Assembly: GCA_041389495.1 (NCBI GenBank)
Contig: JAWKRT010000001.1
Location: forward strand, 1 to 64,000
DNA: 64,000 bases
Direction: 5' to 3'
DNA from: Myxococcota bacterium
GTDB taxonomy: Bacteria > Myxococcota_A > UBA9160 > UBA4427
Under the pieces are notes generated by a model that had not been told where the DNA came from, did not search any database, and worked only from the letters and a program-made list of their open reading frames with translations. Position 1 is the first letter of the stretch, and each line of letters begins with the position of its first letter. Positions 16,077 to 25,085 of this stretch are shown here, piece by piece. Both the position numbers and the translations under genes were made by a program.

Positions 16077-16610
16077 ATGTCGCATCGATCGATCGCGCGC
16101 GCGGGAGTGCTCGCCCTGACGTGCGCCGCCCTCGCGCGGCCGGCGCACGCCGGCCTCGCCGACGCGCCGCCGCTGCTCGGCGGCACGACGAAGGCGAAGC
16201 ACGTCTTCTCGATCCCGGGCGTCACCGCGAACGCCGATCTCGGGACGGTCGTGATGTGCACGTCGCTCGAGAAGAGCAAGCCGATCGCGATCGCCGTCGA
16301 GGTGTTCGCGGAGGACGGCACGGTGACGGCGAACGACGTCACGCTCGGAGAGGGCGTCGTCGCGAACGTCGCGCCGAGCCAGACGGTGACGTTCGAGATC
16401 GCCATCGACGACATGCTGCCGGAGATCATCGCCACGACGAAGGACGCCGCGATCCTGGCTCCCGGCGACGTCACGCACGGCAGCGCGCGCGTGCTGTCGA
16501 CGTCGACGAAGCTCATGTGCACCGCCGGCGTGCTCGACCGCGCGAGCGTCGCGCCGACGGGCATGCTCTCGCTGCAGGTGATCGCGAAGACGAAGCAGAA
16601 GGGGAACTAG
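16077..16610 (+). CDS. Secreted protein of unknown function
   Basis: A signal peptide (GVLALTCAALARPAHAG, probable cleavage after AHA near residue 25) leads a 150-residue beta-rich mature domain. The only mature-part cysteines (VVMCTSL and KLMCTAG) could form one disulfide. The Asp/Val/Thr-rich pattern looks like a single Ig-like or jelly-roll domain. GGAGG precedes the ATG. The family is not recognised. It follows the CcmI-like lipoprotein by 45 bp and may share its transcript. Confidence 0.65.
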   Translation: MSHRSIARAGVLALTCAALARPAHAGLADAPPLLGGTTKAKHVFSIPGVTANADLGTVVMCTSLEKSKPIAIAVEVFAEDGTVTANDVTLGEGVVANVAPSQTVTFEIAIDDMLPEIIATTKDAAILAPGDVTHGSARVLSTSTKLMCTAGVLDRASVAPTGMLSLQVIAKTKQKGN

Positions 16611-16620
16611 CGCCGCGCGC

Positions 16621-18813
16621 TCAGACGCCGGCGACCGAGAGCTGCTCGAGGGTGTCGAGCGCGGCGTTCGTTCCCGCGACGACGAGCGCGTCGCCCTCGC
16701 GCACGACGTCGGCGGCACCCGGCACGCGCACGTGCTTGCCGCCGATCTCGCGGATCAGGACGACCTGCACGCCGAGGCGCTGCCGGAGGTCGAGGTCGGA
16801 CAGCGAGCGCCCGAACGCCGACGGCGGCGCGACGATCTGCTGCAGCGCGTAGCCGGCGCCGAGGTGCACGCGGCCGCCCTGCGCCACCGCGCTCACGTTG
16901 GCCGAGAGGCCGCCCGCGAGATCGCGGCGCATCATCTCGCGCCCGTGCGCCTCGACGACCGCGCGCTCCCGCAGCGTCGCGACGATCTTCGTCGGGTCGT
17001 CCTCGGCGACGACCGCGATCTCGTCCATGCGCGACGCCGTGAACAGGCGCGAGGCGAGGTCGAGGTCGTCGCTCGGCTTGAGCACGGGCTTGCGCTCGAC
17101 GAGGTCGCCCGCGACGACGACGCCCGAGAGCGCCTCGCGGTCGTAGATGAGCCGCCGCACCTCGTCGAGCGAGATCGCGCCGAGCAGCCGGCCGCCCTCG
17201 TCGACGACGAAGAACTGCGAGTGGTGGCTCTGCACGACGAGGTCGAGCAGCGCCTCGAAGCGCGCGTTCGCCGGCACGACCTCGGGCTCGGGCTGCATCT
17301 CGTCGCGCACGAACAGCTGCTTCAGCGCGTTCGGATCGTCCTGCGTGAAGATGTCGACGCCCTGGCGCCGCAGCTTCGTCGTGTAGATCGAGTCGCGCGA
17401 GAGCCGCTGCGACACCACCGTCGACAACACGCACGCCGCCATGAGCCCGGGGATGATGTCGATCGTCTGCGTCATCTCGAAGATGATCAGGATCGCGCTG
17501 ATCGGCGCGTGCGTCGTCGCCGCGACGACGGCGCCCATCGTGACGAGCGCGTAGGCGCCCGAGGTCGCGGTCGCGTCGGGGAACCACGCGTGGATGTAGT
17601 GGCCGAGGAAGCCGCCGGTCATCGCACCGAGGAACAGCGACGGCGCGAACACGCCGCCCGAGCCGCCCGACGCGAGCGTGAGCGACGTCGCCACGAGCTT
17701 GCCCACGAGCAGCGCGCCGAGCGTGCCCGCGGCGAGCTTCCCGGCGAGCGCCGCGCCGACCGACGTGTACCCGACGCCGTACACCTGCGGCAGCGCGAGC
17801 GCGACGAGCCCGGTGAGCGCGCCGCCGAGCGCCGCCTTCCCCCACTCGGGCAGCGGCACGGCGGCGAAGCGGTCCTCGGTGAACGAGAGGGTGCGGATGA
17901 ACGCGACGCCGACCAGGCCCGCGACGACGCCTGCCACCATGTACGGGAACACCTCGAGCGGGCTCACGATCTCGTACGGCGGCACCGGGAAGGCGGCGTG
18001 GTTGCCGAGCGCCCAGCGCGACACGATGGTCGCGACGACGGACGCGATGACGATCGGGCTGAAGTTCGAGACGCCGAAGTCGCCGACGACGATCTCCGCG
18101 GCGAAGAGCGCGCTCGCGATGGGCGCGTTGAACGTCGCCGAGAGGCCGGCGGCCGCGCCGCACGCGACGAGCGTCCGCAGCTCGCGCACCTTGAGCCCGA
18201 GCAGCTGGCCGAGCGTCGAGCCCATCGACGCGCCGATCTGGACGATCGTGCCCTCGCTGCCGGCCGAGCCGCCCGAGCCGATCGTGATCGCCGAGGTCAG
18301 CGCCTTGAGCCCCGCGATGCGCGGGCGGATGATGCCGCCGCGGAGCGCGACGGCCTTCATCACCTCGGGCACGCCGTCGCCGCGGGCCTCGCGCGCGAAG
18401 AGCCACACGAGCGGCCCGACGACCGCGCCGCCGATCGCGGGAATCGCGATGCGCCACGTCCACGCGAGCTCGCGCGCGGGGGCGATCGGATCCTCCGCCT
18501 CGCGCAGGAGCCCCGCGTCGAGCATGGCGCCGAGGCCGTCCAGGCCCTCGAACGCGAAGGCGGTGACGGCGCGGATCATGAGCCGGAAGAGCAGCGCGCC
18601 GATCGCGCCGGCGAGCCCGACCGCGATCGCGAGCGCGACGAGGACGAGGTGCTTGTCGCGCTGGGACGCGGGGGCTCCGTGTGCGTGCGCGATGACGAGC
18701 CCCCTTCGACGCGGCGCGCCGGCGGCGCGCGCCGAGGCTAGCAGCTCGCGATCGCGAGCGGAGCGGCTGCTAGGTTCGCGCGATGCCGAACTCGTCGTCC
18801 GAAGGCCTCGCAC
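16621..18813 (-). CDS. ClC-type chloride channel/antiporter with CBS and TrkA-C domains
   Basis: The first 450 residues form a ClC pore with the filter segments GDGVPEV, GSEGTIVQIG (retaining the gating glutamate) and GGVFAPSLFLG. Two CBS domains follow (about 500-615), then a TrkA-C/RCK-C domain at the C-terminus (LGVQVVLIREIGG). It moves chloride, possibly exchanged for protons, across the inner membrane, with the cytoplasmic domains sensing ligands. The only in-frame start before the first helix is GTG 18813. It lies 31 bp inside the divergent Nudix gene, so the N-terminus is uncertain. Confidence 0.88.
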   Translation of the reverse strand: MRGLRTTSSASREPSSRSARDRELLASARAAGAPRRRGLVIAHAHGAPASQRDKHLVLVALAIAVGLAGAIGALLFRLMIRAVTAFAFEGLDGLGAMLDAGLLREAEDPIAPARELAWTWRIAIPAIGGAVVGPLVWLFAREARGDGVPEVMKAVALRGGIIRPRIAGLKALTSAITIGSGGSAGSEGTIVQIGASMGSTLGQLLGLKVRELRTLVACGAAAGLSATFNAPIASALFAAEIVVGDFGVSNFSPIVIASVVATIVSRWALGNHAAFPVPPYEIVSPLEVFPYMVAGVVAGLVGVAFIRTLSFTEDRFAAVPLPEWGKAALGGALTGLVALALPQVYGVGYTSVGAALAGKLAAGTLGALLVGKLVATSLTLASGGSGGVFAPSLFLGAMTGGFLGHYIHAWFPDATATSGAYALVTMGAVVAATTHAPISAILIIFEMTQTIDIIPGLMAACVLSTVVSQRLSRDSIYTTKLRRQGVDIFTQDDPNALKQLFVRDEMQPEPEVVPANARFEALLDLVVQSHHSQFFVVDEGGRLLGAISLDEVRRLIYDREALSGVVVAGDLVERKPVLKPSDDLDLASRLFTASRMDEIAVVAEDDPTKIVATLRERAVVEAHGREMMRRDLAGGLSANVSAVAQGGRVHLGAGYALQQIVAPPSAFGRSLSDLDLRQRLGVQVVLIREIGGKHVRVPGAADVVREGDALVVAGTNAALDTLEQLSVAGV

Positions 18814-19352
18814 CGCCGCCCTGGGAGGTGGTCGAGACCGAGCAGCTCCACGACTGCCGCGTCTTCCGCGTGGGCCGCGAGCGAGCGCGCTCGCCGCGCA
18901 CGGGCGCGCTCCACGACTTCTATCGCCTCGACTCGGCCGACTGGGTGAACGTCGTCGCGCTGACGCCGGGCGACGAGCTCGTGCTCGTCCGCCAGTACCG
19001 CCACGGCCTGCACGCGACGACGCTCGAGATCCCGGGCGGCATGGTCGACCCCGGCGAGGAGCCCGCCGAAGCCGCTGCGCGCGAGCTGCTCGAGGAGACG
19101 GGCTACCGCGCCGGCGCGGTAGCGGCCGTCGGCCGCGTGAACCCGAACCCCGCGCTCTTCGGCAACCGCGTCCACACCTTCGTCGCGACGGGCTGCGAGC
19201 GCGTCGCTCCCATCCGCAACGAGGGCGCCGAGGAGACGCGCGTCGAGCTGCTCGCGCGCGCGCGGCTCCACGACGCGGTGCGCGCCGGCGCGATCGATCA
19301 CGCGCTCGTGCTCGCGGGCCTCTACGCGTGGGAGCTCGCCGAGCGCGCCTAG
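18783..19352 (+). CDS. Nudix hydrolase, ADP-ribose pyrophosphatase-like
   Basis: The Nudix box G-x5-E-x7-REUxEExGU is complete as GMVDPGEEPAEAAARELLEETGY. The preceding VVALTPGDELVLVRQYRHG and TLEIPGG are typical of the ADP-ribose pyrophosphatase branch (NudF/YffH-like). The enzyme likely cleaves nucleoside diphosphate sugars using magnesium. The 189-residue protein starts at ATG 18783, where WEVVETEQLHDCRVFRV fits the family N-terminus. The start region overlaps the opposite ClC gene. Confidence 0.9.
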   Translation: MPNSSSEGLAPPPWEVVETEQLHDCRVFRVGRERARSPRTGALHDFYRLDSADWVNVVALTPGDELVLVRQYRHGLHATTLEIPGGMVDPGEEPAEAAARELLEETGYRAGAVAAVGRVNPNPALFGNRVHTFVATGCERVAPIRNEGAEETRVELLARARLHDAVRAGAIDHALVLAGLYAWELAERA

Positions 19353-19399
19353 CGAGTCGCTCGGTTCGGCCGACCGCGCGGCGCGCCGCCGCCGCGCGG

Positions 19400-20617
19400 C
19401 TACGGGACGATCTTCTCCGGGAGCGGGTGGCGGTAGAGCTTCGAGGCGTTCTCGCACGCGATCATGCGGCGCTGCTCGACGGGCAGGTCGCCGCAGAGGT
19501 CGACGAACACGTTCTGCGTGTTCGGCCACGTGCCGTCGCCGTGCGGGTAGTCGCTCTCGAAGAGCACGTTCTCGACGCCGATCGCCGGGAGCGTCACGAC
19601 GGTCGAGGGGTCGTCGATCATGCAGAACCAGAAGTTGCGGCGCAGGCAGTCGGACGGCGAGATCGACTTGTCGGGCCAGCCCGAGCCGTAGCCGCTCCGC
19701 GCCATGATGTTGTCGAGGCGGTCGATCAGCCCGCCGACCCAGCCGATGCCGCCCTCGCTCATCGCGATCTTGAGCGCGGGGTAGCGCGCGGCCCAGCCGC
19801 TCCACAGCCACTGCGCGCACGACTCGAAGGCCATCGCCTGGAAGAGCGTCGCGCCGAGCTCGAGCCCGGGCGCGCCCGGCGGCATCTTCGCGAAGCCCGA
19901 CGAGCCGACGTGCAGGTTCATGACCGTCTCGGTCTCGGCGCACGCGCGGATGATCGGCTCCCAGTACGCGTCGAAGATCGGCGGCAATCCCTGGTTGTGC
20001 GGCTGCTCGGGCATCGTCACCGCGGTGAAGCCGCGCTTCGCGTTGCGACGGATCTCCTCGGCGCCCTTCGCCGGATCGGACAGGAACGTGATGCCGAGCG
20101 GCACGATGCGATCGGGGTACGAGCCGTGCCACTCCTCGAACAGCCAGTCGTTCCACGCGCGCACGCACGCGAGGCCGAGCTCCTGGTCCTTGCTCTCGCT
20201 GAAGAGCGTGCCGCCGAAGCCGGTGACGCCGGACGGGAAGTTCACCGACGCCCAGATGCCGCCGATGTCCATGTCCTTCACGCGCGCGTGGATGTCCCAG
20301 CATCCGCGCCGGATCTCGTCGAAGCGCGCCGGCTCGACGCGGTGGTCCTCGCGCGGGCGGCCGGCGACGCACATGAAGCCGACCTGGAAGAACGGGGTGT
20401 CCTCGTACACCCAGATCTGGTGGCCCTCCTCCGTCTCGACGACGCGCGGTGCGCGCTCCTCGAACTTGCGCGGCATGCGTCCTTCGAACGTGTGCGGCGG
20501 CTCCATCAGGTGATCGTCGACGGACAGGATCGTGTGGCGCACGACCGCCGGCTCCGGATCGGGGAGCAGCGGCTTCGTGACGGGGCGCTTGACGCCGAGC
20601 TTGATGACGCGGGCCAT
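19400..20617 (-). CDS. Amidohydrolase-family protein (LigW/ACMSD-like)
   Basis: The 405-residue protein has the amidohydrolase-2 metal motif ILSVDDHLMEPP (D-x-H), a barrel histidine in VMNLHVGSSG and the late aspartate in LFESDYPHGDGTW. This group decarboxylates or hydrolyses aromatic and cyclic acids at a zinc site; the substrate cannot be read from sequence. Such genes are frequent in high-GC soil bacteria that degrade xenobiotics. ATG 20617 has a GAGGAGA site. Confidence 0.87.
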   Translation of the reverse strand: MARVIKLGVKRPVTKPLLPDPEPAVVRHTILSVDDHLMEPPHTFEGRMPRKFEERAPRVVETEEGHQIWVYEDTPFFQVGFMCVAGRPREDHRVEPARFDEIRRGCWDIHARVKDMDIGGIWASVNFPSGVTGFGGTLFSESKDQELGLACVRAWNDWLFEEWHGSYPDRIVPLGITFLSDPAKGAEEIRRNAKRGFTAVTMPEQPHNQGLPPIFDAYWEPIIRACAETETVMNLHVGSSGFAKMPPGAPGLELGATLFQAMAFESCAQWLWSGWAARYPALKIAMSEGGIGWVGGLIDRLDNIMARSGYGSGWPDKSISPSDCLRRNFWFCMIDDPSTVVTLPAIGVENVLFESDYPHGDGTWPNTQNVFVDLCGDLPVEQRRMIACENASKLYRHPLPEKIVP

Positions 20618-20669
20618 GGGGTTCTCCTCGAGTCGTTGCGGCGATGATCCGCCAGCGTGCGCGCCGCGG

Positions 20670-21821
20670 TCAACCGGCGTCGCCCGGCGCCGCGCCCGCC
20701 GCCGTCCCGCTCGCCGCGTCGGCGCGCGCCGGGCCGAGCCGCTCCGCCGCGAGCTCCGCGAGCAGGCGCGCGGCGGCATCGTTGCCGAACGCGTTCCAGT
20801 GCCCGTCGTAGCGCCAGTGGAGCTCGCGGCCCGTCTCGCGGCGAAGCGCGCGCAGTGCGGGCTGGAGAGCCGCGAACGCGAACCCGCGCTCCGCGCACAG
20901 CCGCGCGAGGCGCGCGTCGACGAGATCGACGTCGAAGGCGACGCCCGCGTAGTCGGGGTGCGAGGCGGCGAGCCGCGCCGCGCCCTCGGCCGGGTCGAGC
21001 ACGCCCTCGGGCGTCGACGCCGCGGCGACGGCGAACCCCGCGCCGAGCGCGCGCGCGCGCCGCTCGATGCGCACGAGCAGCCGCTCGGTCGCGGCCCACG
21101 CCGGCGCCCACTCGTCCGCGTAGGCGGGCGCGAACGCGCGGAACGACACGGGCGGCGGCGCGTCGCGCCGGATGCGCGCGAGCGTGAGCCGGTGCGCGAC
21201 GAGCTGGTTGAGCGCCGAGCCGCGCACCCACAGGCCGATCGCACTCTCGAACGGAACGAGCTCGGCGATGGGCAGGCCCTCGCGCGCGGCGCGCGCGAGG
21301 GCCTCCTGCTCGGCGCGCTTCGCGTCGAAGCCCTCGGCGTCGTTGTAGACGTCGTTGCGCGTCGTGAAGAGGAGCAGCACGAGGTCGGGCGCGAGTGCGC
21401 GTCCGTGCTTCGCGAGCGCGGCGAGCTCCTCGCGCTGTCCCCATCCTTCCTTGCCGAGCGCGACGACGTCGACCGGCCCGAGCCCCGGCCGCTCGTGCAG
21501 GTGGGCTTCGAGCCGCCGCGCCACGCCTTGCGCGAGCGGCACCGAGACGGCCGCGACGTACGAGTCGCCGAGCAGCACCACGCGCCGCGCGCCCGGCGCC
21601 TTCGGCGCCGGCTCGACGTCGTGCATGCCGAGCGTGTTGTGCGCATCGTCGCGCGCGAACTCGCGCGGGCGGATGAAGCCCGTCGCGTTCACCTCGTAGC
21701 CGAGCGTCGTCGCGGGCAGCGCGCGCAGCGCGAGCTCGGCCCCGACGAGCGCGAGCGCGAGCGCGGCGGCCGCGAGCGCGAGCTTCGCGGCGGGCCGCGC
21801 GCGCCGCGCGCCGTCGGTCAC
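20670..21821 (-). CDS. Membrane-anchored SGNH/GDSL hydrolase
   Basis: An N-terminal membrane anchor (LALAAAALALALVGAELALRAL) precedes an SGNH hydrolase domain with the block-I serine in VVLLGDSYVAAVSV and the catalytic Asp/His in YDGHWNAFGN at the C-terminal end. Such extracytoplasmic enzymes often add or remove acetyl groups on cell-surface polymers, but the substrate is unknown here. The GTG start at 21821 overlaps the chelatase stop as GTGA, which fixes the start. Confidence 0.83.
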   Translation of the reverse strand: MTDGARRARPAAKLALAAAALALALVGAELALRALPATTLGYEVNATGFIRPREFARDDAHNTLGMHDVEPAPKAPGARRVVLLGDSYVAAVSVPLAQGVARRLEAHLHERPGLGPVDVVALGKEGWGQREELAALAKHGRALAPDLVLLLFTTRNDVYNDAEGFDAKRAEQEALARAAREGLPIAELVPFESAIGLWVRGSALNQLVAHRLTLARIRRDAPPPVSFRAFAPAYADEWAPAWAATERLLVRIERRARALGAGFAVAAASTPEGVLDPAEGAARLAASHPDYAGVAFDVDLVDARLARLCAERGFAFAALQPALRALRRETGRELHWRYDGHWNAFGNDAAARLLAELAAERLGPARADAASGTAAGAAPGDAG

Positions 21822-22201
21822 GCGCGCTCCGGCGCGTCGGTGCGCGCCGCATCGATCCGCGCGAGCGCCACGTCCACGATGCGCGCGTCGAGGCCGAGCG
21901 GCTCGGAGAGCGCGATCGCGACGCCCGGGTGCTCGGCGCGCGCCGCGTCGACGAGCCGCGGCAGGTCCTCCTGCGTGTGGCGGCCCGGCGACAGGAAGAA
22001 GGGATGGACGACGACCCGCGTCGCGCCCGCGGCGACGCACGCGGCGACCGCGTGCGCGAGGTCGGGCGGGACCACCTCGAGATGCGCGGTCGCCACGTGG
22101 GCGTCGGGCCGACGCGCGCGCACCTCGCGCGCGAGCGCCTCGAGCTGCGCGTTCGCTTCGGCGCGCCGGCTCCCGTGGTCGATCAGCACGATCGCGTTCA
22201 C
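21818..22201 (-). CDS. Sirohydrochlorin chelatase, short CbiX/SirB type
   Basis: The 127-residue single-domain chelatase begins VNAIVLIDHGSRRAEANAQL, the CbiX/SirB signature, and has the second metal-binding region VVVHPFFLSPGRHTQEDLP. It inserts Fe2+ (siroheme) or Co2+ (cobamide) into sirohydrochlorin. Siroheme is needed by the sulfite reductase at 2686-4998, and no cobalamin genes are visible, so an iron role is favoured. The GTG at 22201 gives the family-typical length. It sits 16 bp after the ferredoxin gene. Confidence 0.88.
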   Translation of the reverse strand: MNAIVLIDHGSRRAEANAQLEALAREVRARRPDAHVATAHLEVVPPDLAHAVAACVAAGATRVVVHPFFLSPGRHTQEDLPRLVDAARAEHPGVAIALSEPLGLDARIVDVALARIDAARTDAPERA

Positions 22202-22217
22202 GGACGGGGGCTCGCCG

Positions 22218-22589
22218 TCACCAGTACGTCGTGGTCGCGACGAGCGGCGCGCGCACCTCGGTGCGGCAGGCGAGGCGCAGCTCGGCGTCGATGCGGTTGC
22301 GGCGCTTGATCTCGACCTCGCGCGGGGTCTCGGGAGCGAGCGCGTCGGCGCCCTCGAGGACGCGCATTCCGCAGCGCGCGCACACGCCGTCCGCGCCGCA
22401 CGCACTCGCGACGGGGAGACCTGCCGCGCGCGCCGCCTCGAGCAGCTTCGTGCCGACGGCGACCTGCACGCGCACGCCCGACGGCTCGAAGCGCACCGGC
22501 ACGAGCGCGGGCCGCGCGCCCGGCCCGGCCTCCGCCGCGGCCGGGTCGTGCGCGTCGTCCCTCGACGAGTCGTGCCGCGGCGTGCTCAC
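22218..22589 (-). CDS. [2Fe-2S] ferredoxin
   Basis: The 123-residue protein has the cluster ligands C-x5-C-x2-C in ACGADGVCARCG and a fourth cysteine 34 residues on in RLACRTEV, the pattern of plant/putidaredoxin-type ferredoxins. An N-terminal stretch of about 35 residues, rich in Asp/Ala, precedes the beta-grasp fold. It could donate electrons to a reductase such as the siroheme enzyme. GTG 22589 is the likely start. It pairs with sirB on the same strand. Confidence 0.88.
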   Translation of the reverse strand: MSTPRHDSSRDDAHDPAAAEAGPGARPALVPVRFEPSGVRVQVAVGTKLLEAARAAGLPVASACGADGVCARCGMRVLEGADALAPETPREVEIKRRNRIDAELRLACRTEVRAPLVATTTYW

Positions 22590-22667
22590 GGCGGCCGAGC
22601 ATACTGCGCGGGTGCGCGCTCCGCGCGGCGGGGCTCGCGCGCGGGGGCCTCTGGTAGGATGCCGGCC

Positions 22668-23393
22668 ATGCCCACTGCCGGCCTGCTCGTGATCGGGAAC
22701 GAGATCCTGTCGGGCAAGGTCGTCGACACGAACTCGCCCTATCTCGCGCGCGAGCTGCGCGAGCTCGGCGTCGATCTCGAGCGCATCCTCACCATCCCCG
22801 ACGACGTCGACGGGATCGCGCGCGAGGTGCGCGCGATGAGCGCGGCCTACGACTTCGTGTTCACGTCGGGCGGAATCGGGCCTACGCACGACGACCTCAC
22901 GATGGAGGGGGTCGCCCAGGCCTTCGGCCGCGCCATCGAGGAGAACGCCTCGATGATCGAGCGGATGGAGCGCGCGCAGGGCCGCGCGCCCAACGCGAGC
23001 CAGCGCAAGATGGCGATGATCCCTTCGGGCGCCGTGCTCGTCGACTCGGGCGACCTGTGGTTCCCGATCGTCGTGGTCGAGAACGTCCACATCTTTCCGG
23101 GCATCCCCGAGCTGCTGCAGAAGAAGTTCCAGTCGATCCGCGAGCGCTTCCGCGGCGTGCCGTTCCAGCTGCGGCGCGTGTACGTGACGCGCCACGAGAG
23201 CGACATCGCGCACTCGCTCAACGCGCTGCTCCAGGACTTCCCCGAGCTCATGCTCGGCTCGTACCCGCGCATCGGCGAGGAGCACTACCGCGTGCTGCTC
23301 ACGCTCGAGTCGCGCGACGAGGGCTACCTCGAGCGCGCCGTCGCGTCGCTGCTCGAGCGCATCCCGAGCGACGCCGTCCACAGGGTCGAATAG
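22668..23393 (+). CDS. Molybdopterin-binding/CinA N-terminal-like protein
   Basis: The protein starts MPTAGLLVIGNEILSGKVVDTNS and carries VFTSGGIGPTHDDLTM, the core motif of the MoCF-biosynthesis (MogA/CinA) domain. CinA-type domains hydrolyse ADP-ribose or FAD-like dinucleotides. The 241 residues include a second half (LYGSYPRIG-like MLGSYPRIGEEHYRVLL) seen in CinA-like standalone proteins and lack the C-terminal deamidase domain of full CinA. ATG 22668 with AGGA about 9 bp upstream is preferred over ATG 22659. Confidence 0.87.
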   Translation: MPTAGLLVIGNEILSGKVVDTNSPYLARELRELGVDLERILTIPDDVDGIAREVRAMSAAYDFVFTSGGIGPTHDDLTMEGVAQAFGRAIEENASMIERMERAQGRAPNASQRKMAMIPSGAVLVDSGDLWFPIVVVENVHIFPGIPELLQKKFQSIRERFRGVPFQLRRVYVTRHESDIAHSLNALLQDFPELMLGSYPRIGEEHYRVLLTLESRDEGYLERAVASLLERIPSDAVHRVE

Positions 23394-23401
23394 CGAGCGT
23401 C

Positions 23402-23842
23402 GTGGACCCGGACGGCCGCGATGCGCTGCTGCGCGGACTCGCCTGGCTGCACCCGACGTGGATGGCGGCGGCGCTCGCGATCGCGTTCGCCGCGCTCCGC
23501 AGCGGGCTCGAGCTGCGGCGGCGCCGCGCGCGGCGCGGCGAGGGGCTCGCGGCCCTGCGGCGCTCGCACCTGCTCCGCGCGAAGCTCGCGCTCCCGCTGC
23601 TCGTCGCGGGCTTCGCGCTCGGGCCCGTCGCCGCGGTGCTCGCGCGCGACATGACGCCCTTCCGCACGCTGCACGCCTGGGTCGGCGTCGCGACGCTCGC
23701 GCTCTTCGTCGCGGCGGGCGTGACGGGGCACCGGCTCGAGGAAGGGGCGCTCCCCCTGCGCGCGCCGCACGCGCGGCTCGCGCTCGCCGCGCTGCTCGCA
23801 TCCGCCGTCGCGTTCGCGACGGGCTTCGTGCTGCTTCCCTGA
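23402..23842 (+). CDS. Four-helix membrane protein, DUF4079/cytochrome-b561-like
   Basis: The 146-residue protein has four membrane helices. Histidines at the helix starts (WLHPTWMAA, TLHAWVGVATL) and GHRLEEG suggest possible heme coordination, as in cytochrome-b561-like or DUF4079 proteins, but this is an inference. It starts at GTG 23402, 8 bp after the CinA-like gene, and is probably in the same operon. Confidence 0.6.
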   Translation: MDPDGRDALLRGLAWLHPTWMAAALAIAFAALRSGLELRRRRARRGEGLAALRRSHLLRAKLALPLLVAGFALGPVAAVLARDMTPFRTLHAWVGVATLALFVAAGVTGHRLEEGALPLRAPHARLALAALLASAVAFATGFVLLP

Positions 23843-23866
23843 GTCGCGCGCGCCGGCCGGCGCGCG

Positions 23867-24952
23867 CTAGAGCACCTCGTTCGCGCGCTGGCGGAGCCAG
23901 TCGTCGGCGAGCACGAGACACGTCATCGCCTCGACGAGCGGGACGGCGCGCGGGAGCACGCACGGGTCGTGGCGGCCCTGCGCCTCGAGTACGACGGCGT
24001 GGCCCGCGCGATCGACCGTCTGCTGCGCGCTCGCGATCGTGGCCGTCGGCTTGAACGCGACGCGCAGCACGATGGGCTCGCCGTTGCTGATGCCGCCCTG
24101 CACGCCGCCGCTGCGGTTGCTCGGCGCGCGCGGCGCGCCGCCCTCGCCCGGGACGAACGGGTCGTTGTGCGCGAGGCCCGTCATGCGCGTGCCCGCGAAG
24201 CCGCTGCCGATCTCGAACCCCTTCGCGGCCGGGAGCGAGAGCATCGCGTGCGCGAGCTGCGCGTCGAGCTTGTCGAAGACGGGCTCGCCGAGCCCGGGCG
24301 GCACGTTGCGCGCGACGCACTCGACGACGCCGCCGAGCGAGTCGCCCGCGCGGCGCGCGGCGTCGATGCGCTCCGCCATCTCGCGCGCGGCCTCGGCGTC
24401 CGGGCAGCGCACCTCGTTCGCCTCGACCTGCGCGAGCGTCGCGCTCGCGGGGTCGACCTTCGCCTCGACCTCGTGCACGCGCGACACCCACGCGAGCACC
24501 TCGATGCCGGCGACCTCGCGCAGGAGCTTGCGCGCCACCGCGCCCGCCGCGACGCGCCCGATCGTCTCTCTCGCGCTCGCGCGCCCACCGCCCTGCCAGT
24601 TGCGGATGCCGTACTTCGCCTCGTAGGTGAAGTCGGCGTGCGACGGGCGGTAGACGTCCTTCATGTGCTCGTAGGCGCTCGGCCGCGCATCGGTGTTGCG
24701 CACGAGGATCGCGATCGGCGTGCCGAGCGTGCGGCCCTCGAACAGGCCCGAGAGGATCTCCGCCCGGTCGGCCTCCTGTCGCGGCGTCGTGAGCCGACTC
24801 TGCCCGGGGCGCCGTCGATCGAGATCGCGCTGGATCTCCGCCACGTCGAGCGCGAGCCGCGGCGGGCAGCCGTCGACGACGACGCCGACGCCGCCGCCGT
24901 GCGACTCGCCGAAGGTCGTGATGCGGAAGGCGCGGCCGAACGAGCTGCTCAA
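23867..24952 (-). CDS. aroC: Chorismate synthase
   Basis: AroC catalyses the FMNH2-dependent 1,4-elimination of phosphate from EPSP, the last shikimate step. The sequence SSSFGRAFRITTFGESHG at the N-terminus, RRRPGQSRLTTPRQE, GRASARETIGRVAAGAVA and NRSGGVQGGISNGEPI are all diagnostic. The 361-residue protein starts at TTG 24952, the only start codon that fits the conserved N-terminus; longer reading adds unlike sequence. No other shikimate gene is adjacent. Confidence 0.95.
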   Translation of the reverse strand: MSSSFGRAFRITTFGESHGGGVGVVVDGCPPRLALDVAEIQRDLDRRRPGQSRLTTPRQEADRAEILSGLFEGRTLGTPIAILVRNTDARPSAYEHMKDVYRPSHADFTYEAKYGIRNWQGGGRASARETIGRVAAGAVARKLLREVAGIEVLAWVSRVHEVEAKVDPASATLAQVEANEVRCPDAEAAREMAERIDAARRAGDSLGGVVECVARNVPPGLGEPVFDKLDAQLAHAMLSLPAAKGFEIGSGFAGTRMTGLAHNDPFVPGEGGAPRAPSNRSGGVQGGISNGEPIVLRVAFKPTATIASAQQTVDRAGHAVVLEAQGRHDPCVLPRAVPLVEAMTCLVLADDWLRQRANEVL

Positions 24953-25085
24953 GAGGAATGGGCTCCACGGCGGGGAGGACGAGGGCGAATCGAGGCGCGG
25001 AGAGTACCGCGCCCCGCCGCCTCGCGTGCGAGGATGGCGCACGGGCCGCGTCACCGCGCGGCGCCCACCCGAGGTCCACAGCGCC

